A stretch of DNA of 6,980 nt, from contig CAYXRK010000228.1 in NCBI GenBank assembly GCA_964467615.1, forward strand, positions 1 to 6,980, read 5' to 3'. Below the pieces are notes generated by a model. It did no database searches, was not told where the DNA came from, and was given only the letters and a program-made list of their open reading frames with translations. Numbering within the stretch: the first letter of the stretch is position 1; each line of letters begins with the position of its first letter. This document shows positions 1 through 6,310 of this stretch, piece after piece. The stretch is from CAYXRK01 sp964467615 (GTDB taxonomy: Bacteria > Hydrogenedentota > Hydrogenedentia > Hydrogenedentales > GCA-2746185). The translations under genes were made by a program, and so were the position numbers.

Positions 1-73
1 GCCATGACCCTAGTGTAACATGGTTAGTCTCATTTTGAAAGCGAATTAGAATAAGTCAAAATTGAGCGTTTTC

Positions 74-98
74 GCGGGCCGTCCCATATCCGGCCCGC
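74..98. repeat. Perfect 8-bp inverted repeat (GC hairpin)
   Basis: The arms GCGGGCCG (74-81) and CGGCCCGC (91-98) are perfect complements separated by 9 bases. No T-run follows on either strand, so this is not an obvious intrinsic terminator by itself. It lies just upstream of a second, terminator-like hairpin. It could be an operator, a recombinase binding site or part of a transcript end; the sequence does not decide between these. Confidence 0.5.
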
Positions 99-112
99 AT
101 GTGCAAGACATA

Positions 113-155
113 GCCCACGGGGAACGTAAGCCGTTTCGGTTTCCCGTGGGCTTTT
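113..155 (+). terminator. Terminator-like hairpin with T-run, upstream of the first recombinase
   Basis: The arm at 113-124 pairs with 140-151 over 12 positions, eleven Watson-Crick and one G-T, with a core of GCCCACGGG against CCCGTGGGC. Four T's follow at 152-155. The loop is about 15 bases. On the plus strand this has the form of a rho-independent terminator. It would end a transcript entering from the left and insulate the recombinase promoter at 195-223. The gene it would serve lies outside the window. Confidence 0.65.
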
Positions 156-194
156 GTCATTTATTCAGTGGTTTGGAATATTTCAACCGTGCAG

Positions 195-223
195 TTGACA
201 TATTTCCGTCGATTCTATATACT
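195..223 (+). promoter_or_regulatory. Near-consensus sigma-70 promoter of the first recombinase
   Basis: TTGACA at 195-200 matches the -35 consensus exactly. A 17-base spacer follows, then TATACT at 218-223, which matches the -10 consensus at five of six positions. Predicted transcription start is near 230. That leaves a leader of about 28 bases containing a Shine-Dalgarno tract (AAAGGGG, 242-248) before the ATG at 258. No operator is evident over the core promoter, so strong housekeeping transcription is expected; this is inferred from sequence match alone. Confidence 0.8.
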
Positions 224-257
224 CCATTTCAATCAATAACGAAAGGGGTTTAGAACG

Positions 258-1022
258 ATGACTAAACGGAATCGCGGTGTGATCAAGCGCGTGAGACAGG
301 AACAAAAGCAAAAGTTTGCAGTCGGATATGTGCGGGTTTCCACAGCCCGACAAGTAACCGAAGGGCAAAGCCTAACGCAACAAAGCGAAGCGATTTTACG
401 TTGGTGCGATGCGAATGGATTTACAAATATTGGAACATTTTCAGACGCGGGGGTGAGTGGCAAAAAGCTAACTACACGTCCGGGCGTCCAAGCGGCAATC
501 AACGCAGCGTGCAAACACGATGCGACGTTGGTTACGTATTCGTTAAGCCGCGTCTCCCGTTCGATAGATGACCTACGCTCCGTCGTTCATAGGCTGGAAA
601 AATGCGGCGCTGGATTCGTTTCGTTGCGGGAAAGTTTTGAACCGAAATCCGCAAGCGGGAAATTGATGCTAAACATCTTGGCTGCGTTGGGTGAATTTGA
701 GCGAGAGATTACTTCCGAACGCACCTCGGACGCATTGGCGCTGAAGATTGAGCGCGGGGAAAGGGTAAGCCGATTTGCTCGTTACGGTTTCAAGCACGAG
801 GATGGCAAACTCGTTCCCGAACCCGCTGAGCAAAAGGTAATTGAGTTGATAAAACGTTTACGCGCGAAGCCCATGACGTTCGCTCAAATATCGGCGGAGT
901 TGGCGCGTCGCAACGTAAGGAATCGCGCTGGTAAAACCAAGTGGAACCCGTCAACGATTTTATACGTGTTGAAGAATGCAGCGGTGACGTATACAGGAGT
1001 CAGCACGAGCGCGACGAAGTAG
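258..1022 (+). CDS. Serine recombinase (resolvase/invertase family), 254 aa, no zinc ribbon
   Basis: Site-specific DNA recombinase that would cut and rejoin DNA through a 5'-phosphoserine link. The catalytic domain spans about residues 20-160. YVRVST at 24-29 gives catalytic Ser28 with Arg26, LSRVSR at 96-101 supplies further active-site arginines, and GEFEREITSER at 145-155 is the conserved long-helix region. The commonly found Asp of the D-R-L-S-R motif is Ser97, a variant seen in the family. Residues 176-240 resemble a short Recombinase/helix-turn-helix DNA-binding region. There is no Cys-rich zinc ribbon or coiled-coil tail, so it is longer than a classical resolvase (about 185 aa) and much shorter than a large serine integrase. 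The start is supported by AAAGGGG nine bases upstream and a near-perfect promoter. It is lower in GC than the hydroxylase genes downstream, which suggests acquisition. Whether it integrates, inverts or resolves DNA is unknown. Confidence 0.93.
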   Translation: MTKRNRGVIKRVRQEQKQKFAVGYVRVSTARQVTEGQSLTQQSEAILRWCDANGFTNIGTFSDAGVSGKKLTTRPGVQAAINAACKHDATLVTYSLSRVSRSIDDLRSVVHRLEKCGAGFVSLRESFEPKSASGKLMLNILAALGEFEREITSERTSDALALKIERGERVSRFARYGFKHEDGKLVPEPAEQKVIELIKRLRAKPMTFAQISAELARRNVRNRAGKTKWNPSTILYVLKNAAVTYTGVSTSATK

Positions 1023-1056
1023 ACGCGGCCATACAGCACGAGTAGACTTACCGCAT

Positions 1057-1093
1057 AAAAAAAGAAACCGCCGTGCGGGAGACGCATCGGCGG
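1057..1093 (-). terminator. Possible minus-strand intrinsic terminator between the first two genes
   Basis: CCGCCG (1068-1073) pairs with CGGCGG (1088-1093) and, inside it, TGCG (1074-1077) pairs with CGCA (1083-1086). This makes a 10-bp stem with a single bulged T and a 5-base loop. Read on the minus strand, the stem is followed by a T-rich run (complement of the A-tract 1057-1067, with one interruption). That is the order of a rho-independent terminator facing left. No minus-strand gene lies nearby, so it may stop antisense transcription into the recombinase, or have another role. Confidence 0.4.
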
Positions 1094-1192
1094 CGAAGAC
1101 GATTGAATCGTCCGTATCAGCTACGAACGATTCTATATCGGATTCGCCCCGCGCGTCAATTCCCCTTCGGCAAACGATTGGGGGATTACGTA

Positions 1193-1555
1193 ATGGATGT
1201 ATCTACAGCGCGGCAAGTCCTGGGCGACTTCGATTCGACGGACGAAGCGATTCAGGCAGAGATTGATCGCATGCGCGAGATTGCTCGCGCGCTAATCAAC
1301 GGTGGCGTATGCAACGTCGGGCCATTGACGAGACGCGATTTTTTAATTCGGCACGTTCGTCGATTGCGTGAGGCGGCGGAAATCCCGGCGTACTTCGACG
1401 ATTATGAATCCCACGATCCCGAACTCTATCGGACGCTGCGACGTGAGACGTTAGAGCGGCGGCTTGAACTCTTGGCGGAGCGCGCGCGGCGTCATGCCGA
1501 GAAAGAGGCTGCGGAGCGTAGGGAAGCGCGTGAGGTATCCGGCCATGTCAATTGA
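1193..1555 (+). CDS. Hypothetical 120-aa helical charged protein between two recombinases
   Basis: I do not recognise this protein. The ATG at 1193 is preceded by a G-rich Shine-Dalgarno tract (GGGGG, 1180-1184) eight bases upstream; a longer GTG-started form from 1073 would put the start inside the hairpin at 1068-1093 and add a very Arg-rich 40-residue leader, so the ATG is preferred. The sequence looks mainly helical. Residues 16-36 and 46-62 are likely amphipathic helices, and about 77-115 is a dense Arg/Glu coiled-coil-like tail. One Cys (40) is present and there is no signal peptide or membrane segment. Residues 3-9, VSTARQV, are identical to residues 27-33 of the first recombinase, which include its catalytic serine. 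The gene overlaps the next by 11 bases, implying coupled translation. A recombination accessory or directionality factor is a guess from context only. Confidence 0.7.
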   Translation: MDVSTARQVLGDFDSTDEAIQAEIDRMREIARALINGGVCNVGPLTRRDFLIRHVRRLREAAEIPAYFDDYESHDPELYRTLRRETLERRLELLAERARRHAEKEAAERREAREVSGHVN

Positions 1556-3185
1556 ACGGATACTGATACCGATCCCGGAAGTGGAACGCGGGTACAAAAT
1601 GTCGCGCGTAAGCACGCCGGAACAAGGGACACATAAGCAACAAATCGCGAAGTGCAAGAAGCTAATCGCAGAACAAGGTTGGAAGGACGTGGGGACATCG
1701 AATGAGATCACGGAATCAGGTAGTAAGCCGATTGAACTCCGCAAGAAATTCAACGCCGAACTGGAGCGCGCGTATAAATGCAAACCTACGCGATTAGTCT
1801 TCTCAAACCTCTCACGATTCGGGCGCGAGATCGGAGACGGCGGTGACTTAATCAATGAGTTGCAGCGTAGGGGCATCATGATCGCTTCCGCGACTGAGGG
1901 CATCTTTTACGAGAAGACCGCAGACGGGAAGTCGTACATACTTTCCCATTCGACGGTGCGAGACTCACGAATATTCTTTACGCAGCCGTCGATGAGAACC
2001 TTGCGCGGATTGCCACCTGCTATCCGGGAAGCGTCGATAGCAGCGAGCGCGGAAATCGGCCCTTTCCACTACCAACGGGCTATATGCATGCGGTGTTGCC
2101 GGTGACTCGTGAAACGCGCAAGGAAAATAAACCAGTCATTCAGCATCCTAAAAACGGGCCACTGATGACGGAAGTATTCGACCGTGCTTCACTGCCAAGC
2201 GCACGCGGCCAATTGCGTGCGCTATACGACGAAATGTGTGCGCGTGGACTGCGTGCCGGGGGCAAAAAAAAGAAACCAGGGCAACCGGGCATAAGCTACG
2301 CGCATTTTAGGAACCTGCTTAAACACGAGTTGATGCACGGGAACAGCATCGTGAATTGGAGAGGCAATCGCGTCGAGGTTAGGTTGAATTGTGAACCGAT
2401 TACAACGAAGGAAAAGTACGACGCAGTGCAACGAATCCATTTCGGCAAAGGCGGAGATATGCACGTCAAACGTCCGTACCTCGTGGAGCATCCGGGGGTT
2501 TCCGTTAAAAGAAACGTACAAGTGTGCCGACTGCGGAAATTGGTTGACGGCATCCGCGCCGAAGGGTAACGGCGGACACTATCCGAAATACCACTGCAAG
2601 CCGTTCAAGAAGTCCGGCTGTAAATTTTGCGATACGAGCGTGGACAAGGTCGATCTGGAAAAACAGCATGTTGCGGTGCTCCAATCGTTACGGTGCGATA
2701 TAGAACGTGCAAGGCTGTTTAGGGATGTACTTGTCGAGACGCATAGAGAACTCACCGCTACGGCCCGCGTAGAGCGCGAGGCGACACGCAAACAGTTGGC
2801 GGAGTTGGATGCAGACCTTTCGCGTGCGCGGGAGTTATCAATCAAGGGCACGTTCGACGCGGATGACTTCTTGGCCGAGAAGGGGCGCATCGAGAAGAAT
2901 CAATTTGAACTCAAAGATCGCCTTGCGAAGTTACCAGACGATCAAGTGGACGTTGATCGCGTTTCCGCCTTTGCTTTCGGCTTCCTACGCGATATAGACG
3001 CACGGTGGGCTTACGGCGATTACACAATGCAGATAAAGATTGATCGCGCATTATCCCCCGAAGGGGGCGTCGTATCGAAGAAAAAGATTCAAACCCTGAA
3101 ATCACCCTTCTTTATTGGGTCGTTGGTCAGTCCAAACGGCCAAAAAAAAAGTATGGTAGCCCGTAAGGGATTTGAACCCTTGTGA
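1545..3185 (+). pseudogene. Large serine recombinase/integrase, split by two apparent frameshifts
   Basis: If repaired, this would be a phage-type large serine recombinase of about 546 residues. Start ATG 1545 has TGAGG nine bases upstream and overlaps the preceding stop. Segment one (1545 to about 1940) carries the catalytic domain: RVST with Ser at codon 1611-1613, and LSRFGR. Segment two is shifted by -1 and remains open to a stop at 2567-2569. It holds a helix-like AAVDENLARI, a PTGY turn, a Recombinase domain (HPKNGPL, CEPIT, then YDAVQRI). Segment three returns to the first frame near the G-run 2494-2498 and reads FPLKETYKCADCG. Its Cys codons at 2523, 2532, 2595, 2619 and 2628 form the zinc ribbon, followed by a coiled coil (about 2640-2940) and a typical SPEGG...SPFF tail. 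The unrepaired first segment stops at 2103-2105, giving 186 residues with no DNA-binding part. The last ten codons read through the opposite-strand tRNA. Recent decay and sequencing error are both possible. Confidence 0.85.
2494..2498. other. G5 homopolymer at the second frame break of the large recombinase
   Basis: The reading frame coming from the left gives ...EHPG and then leaves the family pattern. Removing one G from this run of five gives EHPG followed directly by FPLKETYKCADCG, the expected junction of the Recombinase domain and zinc ribbon. This places a single-base insertion here with fair precision. Homopolymers are common sites both for replication slippage and for sequencing error. 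Confidence 0.7.
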
Positions 3186-3229
3186 CAGGACTGAGAATCC
3201 TGCATCCTAGACCCCTAGATGAACGGGCC
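3154..3229 (-). tRNA. tRNA-Glu (anticodon CTC)
   Basis: Read on the minus strand this is a complete 76-nt cloverleaf. The acceptor arms GGCCCGT and ACGGGCT pair, with a G-T wobble at 1-72. The D arm is ATCT/GGAT. The anticodon stem CAGGA/TCCTG encloses loop TTCTCAG, so the anticodon is CTC, reading GAG. The T arm AAGGG/CCCTT has loop TTCAAAT. The discriminator is A and the CCA end is encoded. A run of nine T's on the minus strand (complement of 3142-3150) lies three bases beyond the CCA and probably ends transcription. The last codons of the plus-strand large recombinase overlap the 3' 32 bases of this gene, marking the boundary between the element and the flanking DNA. Confidence 0.96.
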
Positions 3230-3270
3230 ACGGAACAGACGGAACGCCTGTAGGTCGCGGCGTGGTGCGC

Positions 3271-3276
3271 TTTATA
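3271..3276 (-). promoter_or_regulatory. Possible -10 box for tRNA-Glu
   Basis: On the minus strand this hexamer reads TATAAA and is followed by a GC-rich stretch (GCGC), as is common at promoters of stable RNAs. A start near 3264 would give a leader of about 35 bases before the tRNA. No good -35 hexamer is found 16-19 bases upstream; the best is TTCGGG at a 19-base spacing. The call rests on the -10 match and its position only. Confidence 0.35.
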
Positions 3277-3278
3277 AA

Positions 3279-3354
3279 TGGCTGCCAGACTCGGGCCCGA
3301 ACCTAGAATCTCCGGAGCCGTCGTCCGAACTAGTACGGTAGAACTGTGACTGCA
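3279..3354 (-). other. tRNA-like relic upstream of tRNA-Glu
   Basis: Read on the minus strand, 76 bases ending in CCA keep much tRNA spacing. A 5-bp stem TCGGA/TCCGG with a 7-base loop sits exactly at positions 27-43, and a T-like loop TTCGGGC occupies positions 54-60 between CTAGG and CCGAG (one mismatch). Against a working tRNA, only the first three acceptor pairs match, position 33 is G instead of U, and the D arm has at most three pairs and no GG. A decayed tRNA that once preceded tRNA-Glu fits best. A conserved leader structure or chance are alternatives. TCGGGCCCGA at 3291-3300 within it is a perfect 10-bp palindrome. Confidence 0.35.
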
Positions 3355-3533
3355 AAAACGGCAATAAGCGATTGTAAACAAAGGCGATTCCAAAAATCAA
3401 CCATCTGTGCAGCGGTTCCGTGGAACAGGGAAAGCCTTCGCGGGTTGCATATTGATTGGTCGAGTGGTACGCTCAGAGTTTGCTTGTTTGGGCATGCAAC
3501 GGTTGATGCGCGTAGGCGCGGTGGGAGGAGAGT
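3355..3533 (+). promoter_or_regulatory. Non-coding leader of the molybdenum hydroxylase operon
   Basis: No credible gene is seen from the tRNA-Glu 5' end (3229) to the small-subunit ATG (3534). This part has two inverted repeats: GTTCC-GT-GGAAC at 3415-3426, and GTTGCAT (3444-3450) with ATGCAAC (3494-3500), 43 bases apart. The second pair brackets a weak promoter candidate, TTGCAT (3445-3450), 17 bases, TACGCT (3468-3473), which keeps only the key T-A...T contacts of a -10. A strong Shine-Dalgarno GGGAGG at 3523-3528 ends the leader. The repeats could bind a regulator of the operon, but this is inference. Confidence 0.35.
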
Positions 3534-4169
3534 ATGCCGAGTCAGGACAATGAATTGGGCGCGGGCGGGATTTCCCGGCGTGGCTTCCTCAAGGGAGTCG
3601 GCGCGGGGGCCGTGGCGACGGGGCTTGTCTCGAGCGTCCGGGACATGCAGGAAGCCTCTGCGCAAGTCCAGGCCAATGTTAAGGGGCCGGGCAACGTAAA
3701 GATTACGTTAAACATTAACGGTAAGGATCAATCGGTCGAAGTCGAACCGAGAGTTACTCTACTGGATTGTTTGCGGAACCGGCTGGATATCACCGGGGCG
3801 AAGAAGGTGTGCGACCGCGGCACCTGCGGCGCGTGCACGGTGATGCTGGACGGCGAGATCGTGTACTCGTGCTCGATACTCGCGATTGAAGCCGAGGGCC
3901 ACAAGATCACGACGGTCGAGGGATTGGGGACACCGGACAATTTGCATCCCGTGCAGAAAGCGTTCGTCGAACACGACGCGCAGCAATGCGGGTTCTGCAC
4001 GCCGGGCTTCGTGATGGCTACGGCGGCGTTCGTAAAGGCGCACCCAAAGGCGACGATTGAAGAGATTAAACATGGACTTGGCGGCAATCTGTGCCGCTGC
4101 GGTACGTACCAGGGGATTATCGCGGTCGCCCAGGGTATGCCGGCTTACATAGAGGGAGGGCAGGCCTAA
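3534..4169 (+). CDS. Molybdenum hydroxylase small subunit, two [2Fe-2S] clusters, Tat-exported
   Basis: Electron-transfer subunit of a xanthine dehydrogenase/aldehyde oxidoreductase-family enzyme, passing electrons from the Mo site of the large subunit to the FAD subunit. Residues 14-20, SRRGFLK, form a twin-arginine signal, followed by a hydrophobic stretch (21-32) and a likely cleavage site after ASA at 41-43. The folded complex is therefore expected in the periplasm. Cys93, 98, 101 and 113 make the plant-ferredoxin-type cluster in residues 54-125. Cys152, 155, 187 and 189 (CGFC...CRC) make the second cluster in the C-terminal helical domain. At 211 aa it has the length of exported members such as E. 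coli PaoA, versus about 160 aa for cytoplasmic ones. GGGAGG lies five bases before the ATG. The stop overlaps the next start as TAATG. Confidence 0.95.
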   Translation: MPSQDNELGAGGISRRGFLKGVGAGAVATGLVSSVRDMQEASAQVQANVKGPGNVKITLNINGKDQSVEVEPRVTLLDCLRNRLDITGAKKVCDRGTCGACTVMLDGEIVYSCSILAIEAEGHKITTVEGLGTPDNLHPVQKAFVEHDAQQCGFCTPGFVMATAAFVKAHPKATIEEIKHGLGGNLCRCGTYQGIIAVAQGMPAYIEGGQA

Positions 4170-6310
4170 TGGCTAAGAACGCGTGGCCCGCGCCGGACAG
4201 GCGGAAATACATTAATTCGTACACGAGCCGATTGGACGGCGCTCTCAAGGCGACCGGCGTGGCGAAGTACGCTTACGATCAAAACCGTAAGGGGATGCTG
4301 TTCGCGCGTATCGTGCAATGTCCTCACGCGAACGCCGTCGTAAAGGCGGTCGACGCGAGCGAAGCGGAGAAGATGCCGGGCGTCCTTGCCGTCTTGGTTG
4401 AACCGGGCAGCGGCGGGAAACCACTCGAAATTTCGTGCGACGGCGCGATAGTAGCCACCGTTGCGGCGGAGACCGAGGAAATCGCGGCGGAAGCGGTGAA
4501 GAAGGTCAAGGTCACCTACGATATTTTGCAGGTGAACGTGGACGATAAGGACCCCTCGAAGGCGTCGGGCCGCGATCAAGAGCAAGCGAGCGGCGACGTC
4601 GCGGCGGGATTCGCCGAGGCGGATTTCATTAGCGAAGGGCACTACGGCGTCGAGGCGATCACGCATTGTTGTCTGGAACCGCACGGGCAGGTGTGCGAAG
4701 TCAGCGACGGCGAACTGTACGTCTGGCCTTCGACGCAGAACGTGTCCGGCTTCGCCAGCGGCATAACGAAAGTCGCCGAACTTGAGGCCTCGAAAATCCA
4801 CGTTGACTGCCAGGTGATGGGCGGCGGCTTCGGATCGAAATTCAGCGCGGACCGCTGGGGCGAGATCAGCGTCCAGCTTACGAAGATGACGGGCCGCCCG
4901 ATCAAGCTAATGCTCGAACGCGATCAGGAAATCAAGATCGCGGGCGCTCGACCCTCGGCATTTGCGAACATCAAAGTGGGCGTGAAGAAAGACGGCACGA
5001 TCACCGCCATGGAAGTAAGCGGGTACGGTTCGGGCGGCACGCAGCGCTTCCGGCTCCCACCGATTCCGTACGTGTTTCAAGGAATTCCGAACCAGAAATT
5101 GGTCGGCAAGGGAATCATCACGAACCGCGGCGCAATCCGCGCCTGGCGCGCGCCGAACCATCCGCAAGGCTGCCTCATTTCGATGTCGGCCTTGGATGAT
5201 GCGGCCGCCGCGGCGGGAATCGACTCGCTCGAGTTCTTCAAGAAGAACTTGAACTACGCGGACGAACACCTTCGCGAGACGTATGCCGAGGAGTTGGACA
5301 TCGCCGCGAAGCTGATCGATTACAAAGCAAAGGCACACTTGCGCGGCAAGGGTGGCGACGGCCCGGTGAAGCGCGGATTGGGTCTGTCGATGCACACCTG
5401 GGGCGGCCAAGGCCATCCGTCGGCGTGCAACGTGACCATCAATCCCGACGGATCGGTCGTTGGACAGTTGGGCACGCAGGACCTCGGGACGGGCACGCGC
5501 ACAGCGATAACGATGGTCATCGCGGACACGTTGGGGTTGCCGATGGAGAAGGTAAAAGTTGAAATGGGCAACAACAAGTACCCGGTGTCGGGGGGATCGG
5601 GCGGCAGCACGACGATTGGCGGCGTAAGCTCCTCGTCACGCGACGCTTCGACCCAGGCGCTGAACGCGCTGCTCGAGAAAGTCGCGCCGGAACTCGGCGT
5701 AGCGGCGGATCAACTCGAGGCGTGGGACGGAAAAATCCAGGTCATCGGCGATCCGTCGAAGAGCGTTCCTTGGGAAAAGGCGTGCAAGGCGATGGGCGCA
5801 ATGGCAATAACAAAGCAAGGAAATAATCCTCCGTCGGACGGCACGCAATTGACGACGGCGAACGTGGGTGGCGTCCAGATGGCCGACGTTTCCGTTGATA
5901 TCGAGACCGGCGTCGTGACGATGAACGAATTCGTGGCGGTGCAGGACATCGGGCTCATCATCGACAAGAAGACGGCCGAGAGCCAGATATTCGGCGCGAT
6001 AGTCATGGGCGTCACGTACGCGTTGTATGAAGAGTGCATCTACGATCCGGCGACGGGGCGCATGCTGAACCCGGACATGGAGTTCTATCGGCTCGCGAGT
6101 CTCGGCGACGTCGGACACTTTAAGGTGCATCTGATGGACGACGAGAAATATCAGACACGTGGCGTGATTGGGCTGGGCGAGCCGCCGGTAATTTCGCCGG
6201 GCGCGGCCATCTCGAACGCGGTGGCGAACGCCTGTGGCGTACGCGTGGGTACGTTGCCGCTGACGCCGGACCGGGTCATCACGGCCTTGCAAAAAGGAGG
6301 GGTGTCCTGA
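4169..6310 (+). CDS. Molybdenum hydroxylase large (molybdopterin-binding) subunit
   Basis: Catalytic subunit of a xanthine dehydrogenase/aldehyde oxidoreductase-family enzyme, hydroxylating its substrate with oxygen from water at a Mo-pterin centre. It is 713 aa, a usual length. Residues about 24-125 form the N-terminal aldehyde oxidase/xanthine dehydrogenase domain. Cofactor-binding motifs follow: HCCLEPHG 166-173, MGGGFGSK 217-224, RAWRAP 324-329, GTQDLGTGT 435-443, and a Gly/Ser-rich loop 474-490. GLGEPPV at 668-674 provides the expected catalytic base, Glu671. The chosen ATG shares a base with the small-subunit stop and has GGAGGG eight bases upstream (4155-4160). An in-frame extension to 4091 would lie wholly within the small-subunit gene and lacks family similarity. 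No signal peptide is present, so export would be by hitchhiking on the Tat signal of the small subunit. The substrate is not evident; symbols such as xdh or pao would be overreach. Confidence 0.95.
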   Translation: MAKNAWPAPDRRKYINSYTSRLDGALKATGVAKYAYDQNRKGMLFARIVQCPHANAVVKAVDASEAEKMPGVLAVLVEPGSGGKPLEISCDGAIVATVAAETEEIAAEAVKKVKVTYDILQVNVDDKDPSKASGRDQEQASGDVAAGFAEADFISEGHYGVEAITHCCLEPHGQVCEVSDGELYVWPSTQNVSGFASGITKVAELEASKIHVDCQVMGGGFGSKFSADRWGEISVQLTKMTGRPIKLMLERDQEIKIAGARPSAFANIKVGVKKDGTITAMEVSGYGSGGTQRFRLPPIPYVFQGIPNQKLVGKGIITNRGAIRAWRAPNHPQGCLISMSALDDAAAAAGIDSLEFFKKNLNYADEHLRETYAEELDIAAKLIDYKAKAHLRGKGGDGPVKRGLGLSMHTWGGQGHPSACNVTINPDGSVVGQLGTQDLGTGTRTAITMVIADTLGLPMEKVKVEMGNNKYPVSGGSGGSTTIGGVSSSSRDASTQALNALLEKVAPELGVAADQLEAWDGKIQVIGDPSKSVPWEKACKAMGAMAITKQGNNPPSDGTQLTTANVGGVQMADVSVDIETGVVTMNEFVAVQDIGLIIDKKTAESQIFGAIVMGVTYALYEECIYDPATGRMLNPDMEFYRLASLGDVGHFKVHLMDDEKYQTRGVIGLGEPPVISPGAAISNAVANACGVRVGTLPLTPDRVITALQKGGVS

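Noticed and set aside
2..62. Left attachment site matching the tRNA-Glu 3' end
   Set aside because: Only loose similarity (a GACCCTAG stretch) and short inverted repeats (CCATG/CATGG, ATTTTG/CAAAAT) are seen; none matches the tRNA end well enough.
62..253. Plus-strand 63-codon open frame with a non-ATG start
   Set aside because: It spans two hairpins, the promoter and the recombinase leader, has no Shine-Dalgarno and shows no protein-like features.
1451..1903. Minus-strand 150-codon open frame
   Set aside because: It lies opposite the recombinase catalytic domain and the end of the 120-aa gene, both supported by motifs or ribosome sites.
1942..1948. TTTCCCA as a programmed -1 frameshift site in the large recombinase
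   Set aside because: The heptamer is not in the X-XXY-YYZ phase relative to the incoming frame, and I see no clear downstream stimulatory structure.
3279..3354. Calling the second tRNA-like sequence a functional tRNA
   Set aside because: Four of seven acceptor pairs fail or wobble, U33 is absent and the D arm is not formed; kept only as a relic candidate.
3346..3699. Plus-strand 117-codon frame covering the operon leader
   Set aside because: It runs out of frame through the Tat signal of the small subunit, is rich in Arg and has no ribosome site.
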